A stretch of DNA of 64,000 nucleotides from Owenia fusiformis. Its lineage: Eukaryota; Annelida; Polychaeta; Sabellida; Oweniidae. This document shows, piece by piece, positions 50,748 through 62,380 of this stretch. A program made the position numbers and the translations under genes. Position 1 is the stretch's first letter, and each line of letters opens with the position of its first letter. The notes under the pieces were generated by a model. It saw only the letters and a list, made by a program, of their open reading frames with translations, did not search any database and was not told the origin of the DNA. Where the stretch lies: positions 19,938,477 to 20,002,476 of the forward strand of contig CAIIXF020000004.1 in the NCBI GenBank assembly GCA_903813345.2. The letters run 5' to 3'.

Positions 50748-52177
50748 AAATGTGATACCTTGAATTGTCATGGCTTGCTCAGTTGACAGGGTCATAAATT
50801 AATATGCAGTTGGCTTAGTTATCAAGATTTTAAAGAAATCATTTTTGTAAAATGAGCTCAATCTTTTAGCCAGCAATGTGCATCTTATTCATCAAATTGT
50901 TTCATTGGATTCTTACTAGTGTTACTAATAATAGTACTGTTATGCAGCATTGTATAGGGAGTTTAGAGAGCCAGCCTTAATGATTCTGCTGTAATATTAG
51001 ATCTAGAAGGCCAGATGTTGTACATACTGTAAATAGGGGTTTACTTCTTTTGGATTTGTATTCTATTTTATAATTTACATGTAAGTACCCACGGTTGGGT
51101 CAAACTAGAGAAGGTATCTGATATTTTGTAACCATGTAAATATATATGATAGAGAAAACCTGTCAGGGTTCAGTGTAGACATGATTGTCCTATACTCTAC
51201 CCTTCCTTAAACTGTAGCCTGTATTTCTTTAAAAGGGATACAGGCTACAGTGAAGTTGGAGGATGTTTGTTTATTTTCATATTTCTGAAGGTTAAATATG
51301 TTTTACATATATTCCAAGTGTTCTACTTCTAGCAGTTTACATAGTACATATTATTACCAGAAAAGCCCTTTACACAAAGATAGAGAATACCCTCTTCATT
51401 TGCAACGTCACTGTAGCCTGTATCCTTTTTAAGTGTGGTCACTTGGCAGGGTAGAGTGATACATCATACATCATATGGAGATTATGTACTATATTATGAG
51501 AGAAAACTGGCTAAGGTGAAAATAAAAATGCAAAACCAAATACAGGAATATTGTGTTTTAACATTTATTGCATTAATGTTTTCAGATGCAGCTTTCAGAA
51601 AAAAGCTAATCAATAAATAACAAAGACAACTGTATTGGCCATGAAATTAATTCATTGGGTATCTGAAACATTGTCAGGCAGTCATCCAGAACAGTCACGT
51701 TTCTGGGGGCTTGTGGAAAAATCCTGTTACGGCATTAACATTTTCAATCATTGAACAAAAGGGTCAATTGTTATTTGTGTTCACTATTGTAAAATGTAAC
51801 ACTGTTGCCACATGGTGAACCTTTGGAATTGTTTCTTAACAGAGGAATGGCTTTATGATGCGAGTTTGCCAGGTGTATACCATTCAGATTCACTACTATC
51901 ATAGCAAAATCCAGTACAAATACATCCAATTCTCAGATTAAAAATTTTGTTGTCAAAATTATCTGAAAACATATTTTTCATTTTCTTTTCCTGAAACCCC
52001 AACCATTAAGATAGTGTTCCAATGCTGGAAAGTGTGCAATATAAAATTTCCTCTTTGGCAAATCTACTCCAAAGTCTGTACATGTCCATTGTGACATCAT
52101 ATTACCCTGAGCTTGTAATCATTACAGCAATGTTCAGTATGTAAGGATGACTTTCCAGTTGAGATATCTCTAATATA
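50748..52177. other. Convergent intergenic region (GH35 / MIPEP 3' sides)
   Basis: Holds a hairpin at 51211-51255 (actgtagcctgtattt...atacaggctacagt) whose left arm recurs at 51412-51427. TTTATT at 51564-51569 is a minus-strand AATAAA, about 600 bases after the MIPEP stop, and may serve that gene. No coding segment recognised. Confidence 0.45.
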
Positions 52178-55100
52178 TCAGCCTTCTATATCATCCACCA
52201 ATGATTGCACTAGCCCACTGGTTGTTAAGCTTTCTCCTAGCATAGCTGAAAATGCAGTAAATATGTGTAAATAGTCTTGCAGTGGAGTTTAAATCTTGCA
52301 TTAAGGTCTCTGTTCTCCTACACCCTAGGTACAATTTAAAAAGTCACATAATACTAATAGAAATAAACATCACTTTGACAATACACACACACAAATTCAT
52401 TAAGAACACATCGCCATGTGAGTTTCCATTGACATCAAAAGTTTCCTTTCTAATTCCTCAGTACATTCCTCAAACAAGTAAATTCCATGAGTAGACTGCA
52501 ACAGAGTTCTTACCTTCTATCAAATCCTGTGGGGGCTTTCCTCCTCCATGTGACAACATCTCTCTTCTATATCTCTCACCAGAAGCCCTGAACAATGAAT
52601 GATACATCAAATACAGTACAAGGCATAAAACATGCTATTGTCACCATTTGGCCATTTTAATAGTATTTTAAATGGCAGGTTATGCATGACAAAGGTTAAT
52701 GTATAGTGTTAATGTTTAAAGCAATCTTGTCAAAAAGCATATCAATGTTTTCCTTTAAATCTGAAATTTTATTTTCTAATTGTTTTCTGATCAGATATAG
52801 AATAACATGTACTTTACTCTAAACAGTCTTTAATTACCTGCAAAATGGGTCTTCCTTAAAATATTGCTGCCAAATTTTAGCTGCCACTGAACGGGACATC
52901 AGGTACGAATAATACTTAGCTCCATAGCCTACTAGATGACTGAATCTCAATTGCCATCCCTGAAAATACATATGATGTGTCATATATGTACATGTTTCAT
53001 ACTAGCTGGCTTGCTTATTCTTCGTTTTTGAACATTTAATGCAATAAATAACCAGGCAATTTTAGTGTTTCGTTTATACGCTTAAAAATAATAATACTCT
53101 AGAGAGGAGTAAATCTCAATGAACAAAATATGATTTTTCTTGATCATTTTCCATTTACAATGTCACACCATTCCTGATGCCTTCAAAAATTCCTTGATTT
53201 GTACATCTTATACAGATTGATAATGAAGGCATACATTGTTGATAATTTCAAATTTCTGCAAAGTGTCATATTTAGGTGACCATAATGTTGATCATTTTGA
53301 GAGATATCACTTTTATCAACAAGTTGATATCAAATATCATGAGGAGATAAAATGACATCACAGAAATGGTCTGATATTGGTATCCATTACAATCAACAAT
53401 TTTAAAAAATTCATATTTGTTTATCATACAGATGTGGCTAAAAAACAAACTCACAGTTCCCGGGACATATGGAAGTCCATAAAACTGGTTCTGTGTGTCT
53501 GCTAAAATATCAGTTGTTGATCTTCCAAGTGGATGTTTCCCATGGTACAACTGGTCAGTTATTGAGTAGAACACTTGGAGGCTTGTATCCTAAAATGGTA
53601 ATAAAATACTATTGAGTAGAACACTTGGAGGCTTGTATCCTAAAATGGTAATAAAATACTATTGAGTAAAACACTTGGAGGCTTGTATCCTAAAATGGTA
53701 ATAAAATACTATTGAGTAGAACACTTGGAGGCTTGTATCCTAAAATGGTAATTAAGTACTATTGAGTAGAACACTTGGAGGCTTGTATCCTAAAATGGTA
53801 ATAAAATACTATTGAGTAGAACACTTGGAGGCTTGTATCCTAAAATGGTAATTAAGTACTATTGAGTAAAACACTTGGAGGCTTGTATCCTAAAATGGTA
53901 ATAAAATACTATTGAGTAGAACACTTGGAGGCTTGTATCCTAAAATGGTAATAAAATACTACTGAGTAAAACACTTGGAGGCTTGTATCCTAAAATGGTA
54001 ATAACATACTAAATGGTTCAAAATTAAAAAAGAAATGTAGAAAAACAGAGACCATCTATTTAAATAAAAGTTGATACATTACATCATTTTCAAAAACTTT
54101 AGGGCTTCTTCACTGAAATAACTTAACTGATTTCACTGAAATAACTTAACTGATTTCACTCCAATTCTATAATTCTCATTATGATGTTACTTACTGAAGC
54201 TTGAAACATCTTCCGTGATGCACATATATTGTCTAGAACATTTTCAGGAAGAGATTCCCCAGTTTTGTAATGCCTGGCAAAACTGGACAAAACCTACACA
54301 AAAAAATGAATAAATATATAATAATTATGACCTCACAAAAGGACACAATACACTGACTCTTTTGTCAAGCGGGAATTTATAAAATCTCAGAGATCATGAT
54401 CCTTTCAGCTGAATCTCCTGTTTAAACAAAACATCGCCAAAGCTAAATAATAATCAAAAATGTATTAAGTAACCATTGTTATGCTCCTATATTCAGAGAA
54501 TGCTATCATTACATTGCCAAATACAGATTAAAAAAGAGTTAACTGTATGACAACAAAATTGAACAAATATATGAATCGAAACATATAAAAATCTTACTCG
54601 TTTATCAGAGACAAAATATTCCATGAGAACAGAAGGCACTTCAGCAAAGTCAGTTGAGCAGCGGGTACCTAGTTTAAAGAAATGCATATTTTAAGAAAGG
54701 TGGCTTGAACAACTGCGATTCATGATAGGATATTCTAATACAGTGACTGCTTGGATTAGTTAGTATTCCTAAACATTTTAAAATGTTTACATTAAGAAGT
54801 TTACCATGGGAGTCCATTGGATATCCAAAATACAGATCATCAGGTCTAATAACATTTAGAGTGTTTACATTACAGACCTTTTCACATTATTTAGAGGTGT
54901 CACTGTGGTTGTATTTCTTATTATAACATGCTGTATTTTAAAATCTAAACCATATATCAGTTATGGTTAAAAAGTAATAAAACCTGAAGTTGATAAAATC
55001 ATTTTTCCAAGATATACCTGTAACATGCTGGTACTTGGTGCGTCCAAGCATGGAATGCATTGCATGTCCAAACTCATGGAACAGGTTGTCCAGGGTGCCT

Positions 55101-58100
55101 GGGGTCAGCAGTGATGGCACACGGCCTTGGGGTGGGGGAAGATTCAACATTAGCACAACTGCAGGGGTCTGAAATAAAAAGCAAATGAGGCCTGCTTAAA
55201 GCTTCAAAATTAACACCTTTGATGAAAGATACAGATCTCAAAAATTAGGCTAAATATAAAAAGCAACAGCAATTGTAGTTCAAGCAAAAATGATGTTAGA
55301 AATACTTTGCCCCCAATAAAAATTAGGGCATTAGCATAACAAAAAATGTCATTTTATATTATGAAATCATATCAATTGTTCAGAGAAACTCATACAAATG
55401 ATGTGATGGAAAATAATCTCAATACATGACTGCTATAACATTATTTCTTGATGTGACATAACAAACAGGTGCATCAATAGACTAGATGCGAGTAGAAAAA
55501 TCTTGATTTACGTCATTAAATATTCAAAATTCAGTCAAAGTGATATCATATTTGAAATCTACATGTAAAAGTACATCTACAAATATGATTTCGAAAATTG
55601 TTTATTAACTTTGAAAATTTAATTTTTTTGAAAATGTGACTTCTAGCTCGGGTTGATTCCCCATAGACCCCATGTTACAAAATCACAAAAAGAGAAATAT
55701 CTTTTCTTGTATTGGACAGATAAAAATTTCTTTTACTGGACATATTTTAATTCACATAACAATTAGATACATAAGGGTTATATGAAAATTGAACCACTAA
55801 AACAGATGTAATTTAAGTTAAAGGGAACATTCTACTATACTCGCCATGCTATCTTACCCGAACGAGCCACCTGGTGGTGAAACTGGTAACTACTTACTCA
55901 CATCTGCGTTATTATAATGCAAGAAATGTTAAAGATAACAGTCATATGTATAATTCATATTTTAGTCCATTCTGAATGCCGAAAACTTATACAAGGGGCG
56001 TCAGCATACCTGGTATGATCCATCAGAGTTTTCCCTGCCACCCCTAATAGTAAAATGGCAATCTTGGTTGGGTTTGTCCACTCTTTCAAAGAAGTCACAA
56101 TAAATATGACCAAGGACACCATCAGTTTCATGTGTTACTGCCTGAAAGACATAAACATAAAAAGGATATTTCTGTAATATGTCTTGTGTCATAAAAATTT
56201 TCCATGTGTATTAGGAATCTGATGATAAATATAATTGTTTTACAAAATACCATGAGTAATGTGCAACTAACTAAATCCTGTCTTAGTACACATTTCTAAA
56301 CAATTAAGATTGCTACCCAATACGTTTTGGCGTTCCTTCGCTGAAACAACTACAATCTATTGTACTCCTCACTACATATATTTTGCATTTCAAAATGAGA
56401 TTTCTATGACAGATATACTTACAAGTTTGTAGATATCACTATGCCAGAGCTCTCCGGGAGATGGGTCGACATTTTCTAACGTCACACCAAATATGGACTT
56501 GAATAGATTATTTAACCCTTCCATGCAAGCTCCTAATGAGAAAAATGGCGCTAATTTTGAGCTTTTAACATTACATTTCTCATGTCTCGCGATTCCGCTG
56601 TAATATGAGACATCCCATGGATAAACATTCTGAAAAAAAAGTCAATTATCTACACAGATGAATTGATCTGTTGATTCTTCAGTTGGATTATAAAAATGAT
56701 TTGTTGCCTCTTAGTGGTTTTCTTAGGCTTCCCTCTAAGTATCAAATAATTTTACAATCATGAAAGGTGTTGATACTTAGCATTCACTGTAAATGTGAGC
56801 ATGATCTCGCTGAATTCCTGATTCCCAAACCCATTGTTGATTAAGATAGACAATACTTGAAAAGTATAATTACATTTTTATCAACTGTTACTCACTATAT
56901 CTTGAGCCCCTTGCTTGTGTTTGTAGCGACTCATCATTTTGAAATCTTCATTAGATTTATCTTTTAGTCTTCCAGCTAAAGTTGTTAGAAACTCCATTAC
57001 ATTTTCTGAAAGAAAATATCTAAAAACATGTATCTTCTCGTGCTGATTATTTTTTATATTATTATTTTAGTTTCATCATTAGTTCTTGAATGTTTAACTT
57101 GTACCTCATATTTTCATCAATTATTTTTCATAATTTTTAGTTTTAGTTTTTCAATATTTTTTCCCCTTTTACTTGACTTTAAGCCAAAATTTTAGTGAAG
57201 GTGTTTTGAAATATTTCGACTTTTAACCTAGAGTTTTGGCTACAGCGCCCCCTTAAACCCTCTTCCCATATATGGAGAAGTCCACAAGGTTTTTACCTGG
57301 AGTTTTGGCTACAGTGCCCCCTAGTGCCCTATGGGCATACGTGGGGAAGCCTACTAAGTTTGCCAGTTCATTCCTTTGAGAGAGCAAGCTGTGTAGAATG
57401 TTTAGCTGGTTTTCATGTGGGTAGAGGTAGATTTTGTATGCTGCTTCTCGGACCTTGAAAAATAACATTTTTTCACAAACTGGAGCAAAATTTATTGTGT
57501 TGTGGAAAACATTTTGATGTATGACAATTAGGATAGTTTGGAAAATGGAAAAATAATAGAAAAGCTTTAACTTTATAATTTAAAGTTTGAACAGACTGGA
57601 CCCTATTTGTTATCTAAAATCTATATCCATATGAAAAAAGGCACACCATTTTTTATTTCAAAATTTAAAATCTAAATCGATGCAAACAACTTATGGTCTG
57701 TGCACATAGTTTTTCTACTAAAACAGAGAATCTCAAATGATATACATGTACATACCAAATCACTATAGTGATCTGAGAAAAGTCCAGTCACATATATATT
57801 GTCACCATCTAAGGCAAACCTGAAAGCAGAATCAAGAAAATTGGATTTTTGTACAACCAAAGTTGTCGAGTGTTGGCCAAGAGGGCTTGAGCGTGTGCCG
57901 GCACATTCAAGCTGGGCGTATGGGTGCTGTAACCACAAGGTTGCAAGGTAGAGATGTGTGTGTTCCTTGTGTTCATTCAGTAAATACATGTAGACTACTG
58001 TTTGTCATTTATTATTGAAACATTCTACCATTAATTCATTCATCTAATCTTTAAAAATCAATACCAAATGATTCACTAAGAAAAAAACCCCTAGAAATAG

Positions 58101-61100
58101 CATACTTACACATGTCTAAGGTTTTGTGGAAGACTAGCTTTTGGCACATGTATAGGACGCTGTGCACCCTGTACAAAATAAGAGCTAAGGGCAAGGATGC
58201 TTTCATTTAGTTCAACAAATTTCTGCCTCTGTAACATACAATTAAAACAGTGCATAAAACAAAATTAGTAGCAGTATCATATTCAATTATGTATTTTAAA
58301 TTTAGATATATCATAGTCAATTCTGTATTTTAAATCTTTTATGCCCCGAATACCATCGAATACCTCCCCATCTACTTGACACTACTTTGAGATTGCATTT
58401 ATTTCACTGAGATTGATACACAGTAGGAAATCCATTGAAATCCATTAATATTTTACGAGGGTAAGTTACCTTTGATTCCTCTAGATGTATTCCACTCTGT
58501 TCAAAGTCAAACATGAACAGCTCTGCCACTCGTTTATCTATAACATCTATGCCATCCACATGGTCGCCATTCTCAATGACATGTTTCAAAGCACTGTGTA
58601 TTGAAACATTTGTGTTCAATCTAAAAATATACACATGTTACAAGGTACTGTGTATTGAAACATTTGTGTTCAATCTAAAAGTATGCATATGTTACAAGGC
58701 ACTGTGTATTGAAACATTTGTGTTCAATCTAAAAGTATACACATGTTTCAAGGCACTGTGTATTGAAACATTTGTGTTCAATCTAAAAATATACACATGT
58801 TACAAGGCACTGTGTATTGAAACATTTGTGTTCAATCTAAAAGTATGCATATGTTACAAGGCACTGTGTATTGAAACATTTGTGTTCAATCTAAAAAGTA
58901 TGCATATGTTGCAAGGCACTGTGTATTGAAACATTTGTGTTCAATCTAAAAAGTATGCATATGTTACAAGGCACTGTGTATTGAACCATTTGTGTTCAAT
59001 CTAAAAAGTATGCATATGTTACAAGGCACTGTGTATTGAAACATTTGTGTTCAATCTAAAAAGTATGCATATGTTACAAGGCACTGTGTATTGAAACATT
59101 TGTGTTCAATCTAAAAAGTATGCATATGTTACAAGGCACTGTGTATTGAAACATTTGTGTTCAATCTAAAAAGTATGCATATGTTACAAGGCACTGTGTA
59201 TTGAAACATTTGTGTTCAATCTAAAAAGTATGCATATGTTACAAGACACTGTGTATTGAAAAGTATGCATATGTTTCAAGGCACTGTGTATTGAAACATT
59301 TGTGTTCAATCTAAAAAGTATGCATATGTTTCAAGGCACTGTGTATTGAAACATTTGTGTTCAATCTAAAAAGTATGCATATGTTACAAGGCACTGTGTA
59401 TTGAAACATTTGTGTTCAATCTAAAAAGTATGCATATGTTTCAAGGCACTGTGTATTGAAACATTTGTGTTCAATCTAAAAGTATACACATGTTACAAGG
59501 CACTGTGTATTGAAACATTTGTGTTCAATCTAAAAAGTATGCATATGTTTCTAATGAGTTAATAATAGGATAGTTTCCTATAAAATCAAATCTAGTGCTG
59601 CCATCTATTATTCAGCTTTTAAATTGGGCTAGACTGCCATTCACTTACATGTTAAAATCTTGATATAGTTGCTTAATTTCATGATTTATCAAAAGTGTTA
59701 GTTGAATCTGTGTAAAACTTGAATAATATACCATATGATGACCCTGATAATGTACATGTTGTGATTAAACATGCAAGTGTTGGTTGACATACAAATAATC
59801 CAAGGTTTTAAAGAATTTTAGCATTGCATCAATGGAGATTTGGCCCAAGTTTTTTTTAAATGTCATGGAAAATGATTCAATTGACATAACTGTGTAAATC
59901 AAAGCTATTATAGGACAAAACATTTCACTGAATTCAAATGCCATTTAAAAGAACGAAAGGTGTGTTATTAGAGGTCTAATATGCAAATCTCTTAAAATCA
60001 AAGGTCAATCTAAAATTTACTTTTCTACAAGGACTCCTATTTCTGAGCATGTATCTTCTGCTGCATCTGCATAACGTTTGTCCGGGTGAGCAACTCGTAC
60101 AAAGTCCGCCTAAAAAATAAATATGCTATCATAAATAAACTCAGGGGTTTCATTTATGCAGAGGGTTCAGGTAATTTCATTTGAATGTAAAGATAACTTC
60201 CAATAATTTTGCATATTGTTATCTTTTAAAATCACTGATACTGGAATAATATGACTGGTCAATGAGGTGACTGTAAAGTTTAATAAAAAGGACATGGTGT
60301 CATTCCTTGGCTGTATTCGTATATTGTTTCAAAATAAAAACTAAATAATAATTAAATGAGAATGAAATACAATTACCATATCAGCTACTTTGCAGAGACT
60401 GTCTGACAGGTCATCAAACACTTGTACTATTTTGCGTTGTCTATGAGGATCAACAGTTTCATTGCAAAGGGTTTCTGTTACTTCCCTCACTCCTTCTTGA
60501 AGGAGGTAAAACCCCGAGTGATCCTTTAACTCGGGAATTTGGAATAATCCCTGAAATCACAGAGTAACAGACAATAAGCTCAAAAGGTTGGCACCCTTTA
60601 TTCTGTATCGCTGGTACTAAAATGATCCTTTACATTTACTTGGATGTTCAGTGTTCACATGGCACATTTAGCAGCTAAAAAATTAAAAAAGAGGTTTTCA
60701 CATTGGTTGCTATTGTAATACATGTAAACAATTTGAAAAATTCTGATTAAGATTTTAAATAATGTAATTCAATTACAGTGTGTTATTGTTGTAAAAAAAT
60801 CTATAAGAATCTTTTATAGATAACTAAATCTGTCCTTGAGACACTCATCTAACTACAAGCTGCTAAAGACTGCATGATTCTTTTGTACAATGTATATCTG
60901 GGCTATTATATGAGCCTGTGTTACCATATTTTGTTGTTTTGTTTCTTTTATTACTGATCCTACTTTTTTGCATTAAATTAATGAAGCATTAACATGTAAA
61001 ATGTCACCACCTGCCATTTGTTACAGATGCCGAATGCTGTTACAGATGCCATCTGACGAACACTCACGGTCACAAAAAGGTTGAAGATTATAACAATACA

Positions 61101-61316
61101 GTATGCCAAAAATTAAAAATAGGAATAAAAAATTAAACTGACCACATTTTCATTCTTCCAGTTAATTTTGCGTCCAGGTTTTGTATTGAATGCTCCAGCT
61201 AATGGTGTCCATGTTGTAACACGTCTATGGCCTCCTAATGGCCCTTGTCCTTTTGGCCCATATATGAAGCTAGAACATGACCTTGGGATATGTTGTCCAA
61301 TACGATGACAAAACAT
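52178..61316 (-). CDS. MIPEP: Mitochondrial intermediate peptidase, M3 metallopeptidase (17 exons, complete)
   Basis: Exons in transcript order: 61316-61143, 60550-60377, 60109-60021, 58620-58470, 58228-58110, 57819-57756, 57453-57297, 57005-56896, 56629-56423, 56141-56010, 55168-55018, 54668-54598, 54293-54195, 53589-53455, 52959-52838, 52587-52514, 52245-52178. All GT-AG and in phase; 2097 nt, 698 residues (human about 713). The N-terminus is Arg/Ser-rich as expected for mitochondrial import. The zinc site is HEFGH at residues 490-494 ([20 protein letters not shown]) with the third ligand Glu519 in [13 protein letters not shown]. Other family landmarks: [76 protein letters not shown]. The enzyme removes an octapeptide from some imported matrix precursors after MPP cleavage. 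Coding sequence is intact although three introns contain duplicated exon edges. Start is the first ATG after an in-frame stop. Confidence 0.97.
53563..54010 (-). repeat. 50-bp minisatellite built on the MIPEP exon-14 acceptor
   Basis: Unit gagtagaacacttggaggct + tgtatcctaaaatggtaata + aaatactatt (plus strand). The unit nearest exon 14 is the real exon edge: about 30 bases are coding and the rest is intron, with ctaaaatgg being the acceptor (ccattttag on the minus strand). Eight further copies extend into the intron, giving nine identical acceptor sequences at about 50-base spacing. Confidence 0.93.
54108..54160. repeat. 24-bp direct duplication near MIPEP exon 13
   Basis: actgaaataacttaactgat + ttc occurs twice in a row, about 35 bases downstream (transcript sense) of the exon-13 donor. 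Confidence 0.85.
55485..55915. mobile_element. AYMACCCARATGCGAGTAG MITE, copy 2
   Basis: Reverse-oriented relative of 30721-31158: agatgcgagtagaaaaatct at the left and ctactcacatctgcgttat-like end at the right; shared interior includes gagccacctggtggtgaaac. In MIPEP intron 10; splice sites of the flanking exons are undisturbed. Confidence 0.85.
57226..57293 (-). pseudogene. Decayed tandem copy of the MIPEP exon-7 3' edge
   Basis: Gapless match, offset 69 bases, to the end of exon 7 and its donor (57295-57361). The exon reads [20 protein letters not shown]; the copy reads [12 protein letters not shown], stop, GGAVAKT, then a donor-like CTAG|GT. It lies in intron 7 in the same frame (69 = 23 codons) but has an in-frame stop, so it is a dead exon-edge duplicate. 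Confidence 0.8.
58575..59550 (-). repeat. 54/55-bp minisatellite built on the MIPEP exon-4 acceptor
   Basis: Unit aaggcactgtgtattgaaac + atttgtgttcaatctaaaaa + gtatgcatatgttac (plus strand). The unit closest to exon 4 is the genuine exon start ([10 protein letters not shown]): about 40 bases of coding edge plus the acceptor ttttag. Sixteen more copies of the acceptor-bearing string follow in intron 3; one unit near 59255 has lost it. The long plus-strand frame across the array is a by-product. Confidence 0.94.
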
Positions 61317-62380
61317 GTTAAACTTTGTTAAGCAATGTTGTTCATATGAAACTATTCATATTGCATTTTCCATTGGTTCAATCCACCAAGACAGCCATCT
61401 GATTTGTGACCAAAACACGCCTACAAAGAATTTTAAGCACATGTACATAATACATATATACATGATTATAGTGAGGATCATCAGGCCCGTAGCCAGCAAA
61501 CCCCTGCCCCTCCCCCCATAGTATAAGTAAGAGTTGAAAAATGGCTTCAAAATGGCTCATTTTTTCAAAAACTGTCCATGGTATAACATAGTGAGGAATA
61601 AGGGAATAAGATGAAGTATGCTTACAGTCTGTAACCTGTTTTCTTATTTTTCAGTTTCAACTGCTTGCCTTTGAAGCAGTGTAACAGACTGTAGGTTGAC
61701 AGGCCTGAGAATGCCTCAAAGTTTCGAAGAACGATGACTCCAGTCCGTGGTATATTGAGTCCCCTGGCTATGATATGTATATTTTGTGACTTGATTATTT
61801 CATCAACTTCTTTGCAATCAAAAAAATTGAGAAAACCGAAATAAAATGCAGTTTACTGATGTTTACTGACAGAATGTGAAAATAATTCTTCCTTAATGAA
61901 GGAAACATATCCTTGCCCAGTAGTGGAAATGTATGGAATAGTCTTACCTCTACGATATATCAAGTAATCAGAGAGAAAACATGCAAAAATTTCAAGAAGT
62001 ATGAAACTTAACGACTTTCAACCTTATTCACTTACGGCACTAGAAATGAGCGAATCATTTTACATTAGATAAACGAAAACATTGAAATAAAACTAGATTA
62101 TATACTAGCCAAAAAGATAATACTGTTCATAAAATGATACTTACACAATAATAGTTTTGTCCAAATTTATGTGAATAATATTATTTCCAATACAAATTGT
62201 AAGAATATTGATAAAGGCTTCGTTTCGTTTTCCATTTAGTTGTAGTTATAGTGCGGGTTGACCATATGTCAACATACATTATGCAGAAAACTTGTTGATC
62301 AAAATATGAGAAAATCGCCCAGAAGAGACGTCAAATGTTGGAATTTTAGTAGCTAGTGATATACCTGGATACCTAAAGAT
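61317..62380. promoter_or_regulatory. Shared upstream region of MIPEP (-) and UNC80 (+)
   Basis: About 1.06 kb separates the two start codons, head to head. No TATA box or CpG cluster stands out. 61483-61520 holds a ggcccgtagccagcaaaccc fragment of a repeat also seen in the foldback arms (about 1200 and 2130). 61625-61760 has an inverted pair around actgtaggttgacaggcctg. Bidirectional promoter use is possible, not shown. Confidence 0.4.

Noticed and set aside
58513-58929. 138-residue plus-strand ORF with repeated [15 protein letters not shown]
   Set aside because: Antisense reading of MIPEP exon 4 and its minisatellite.
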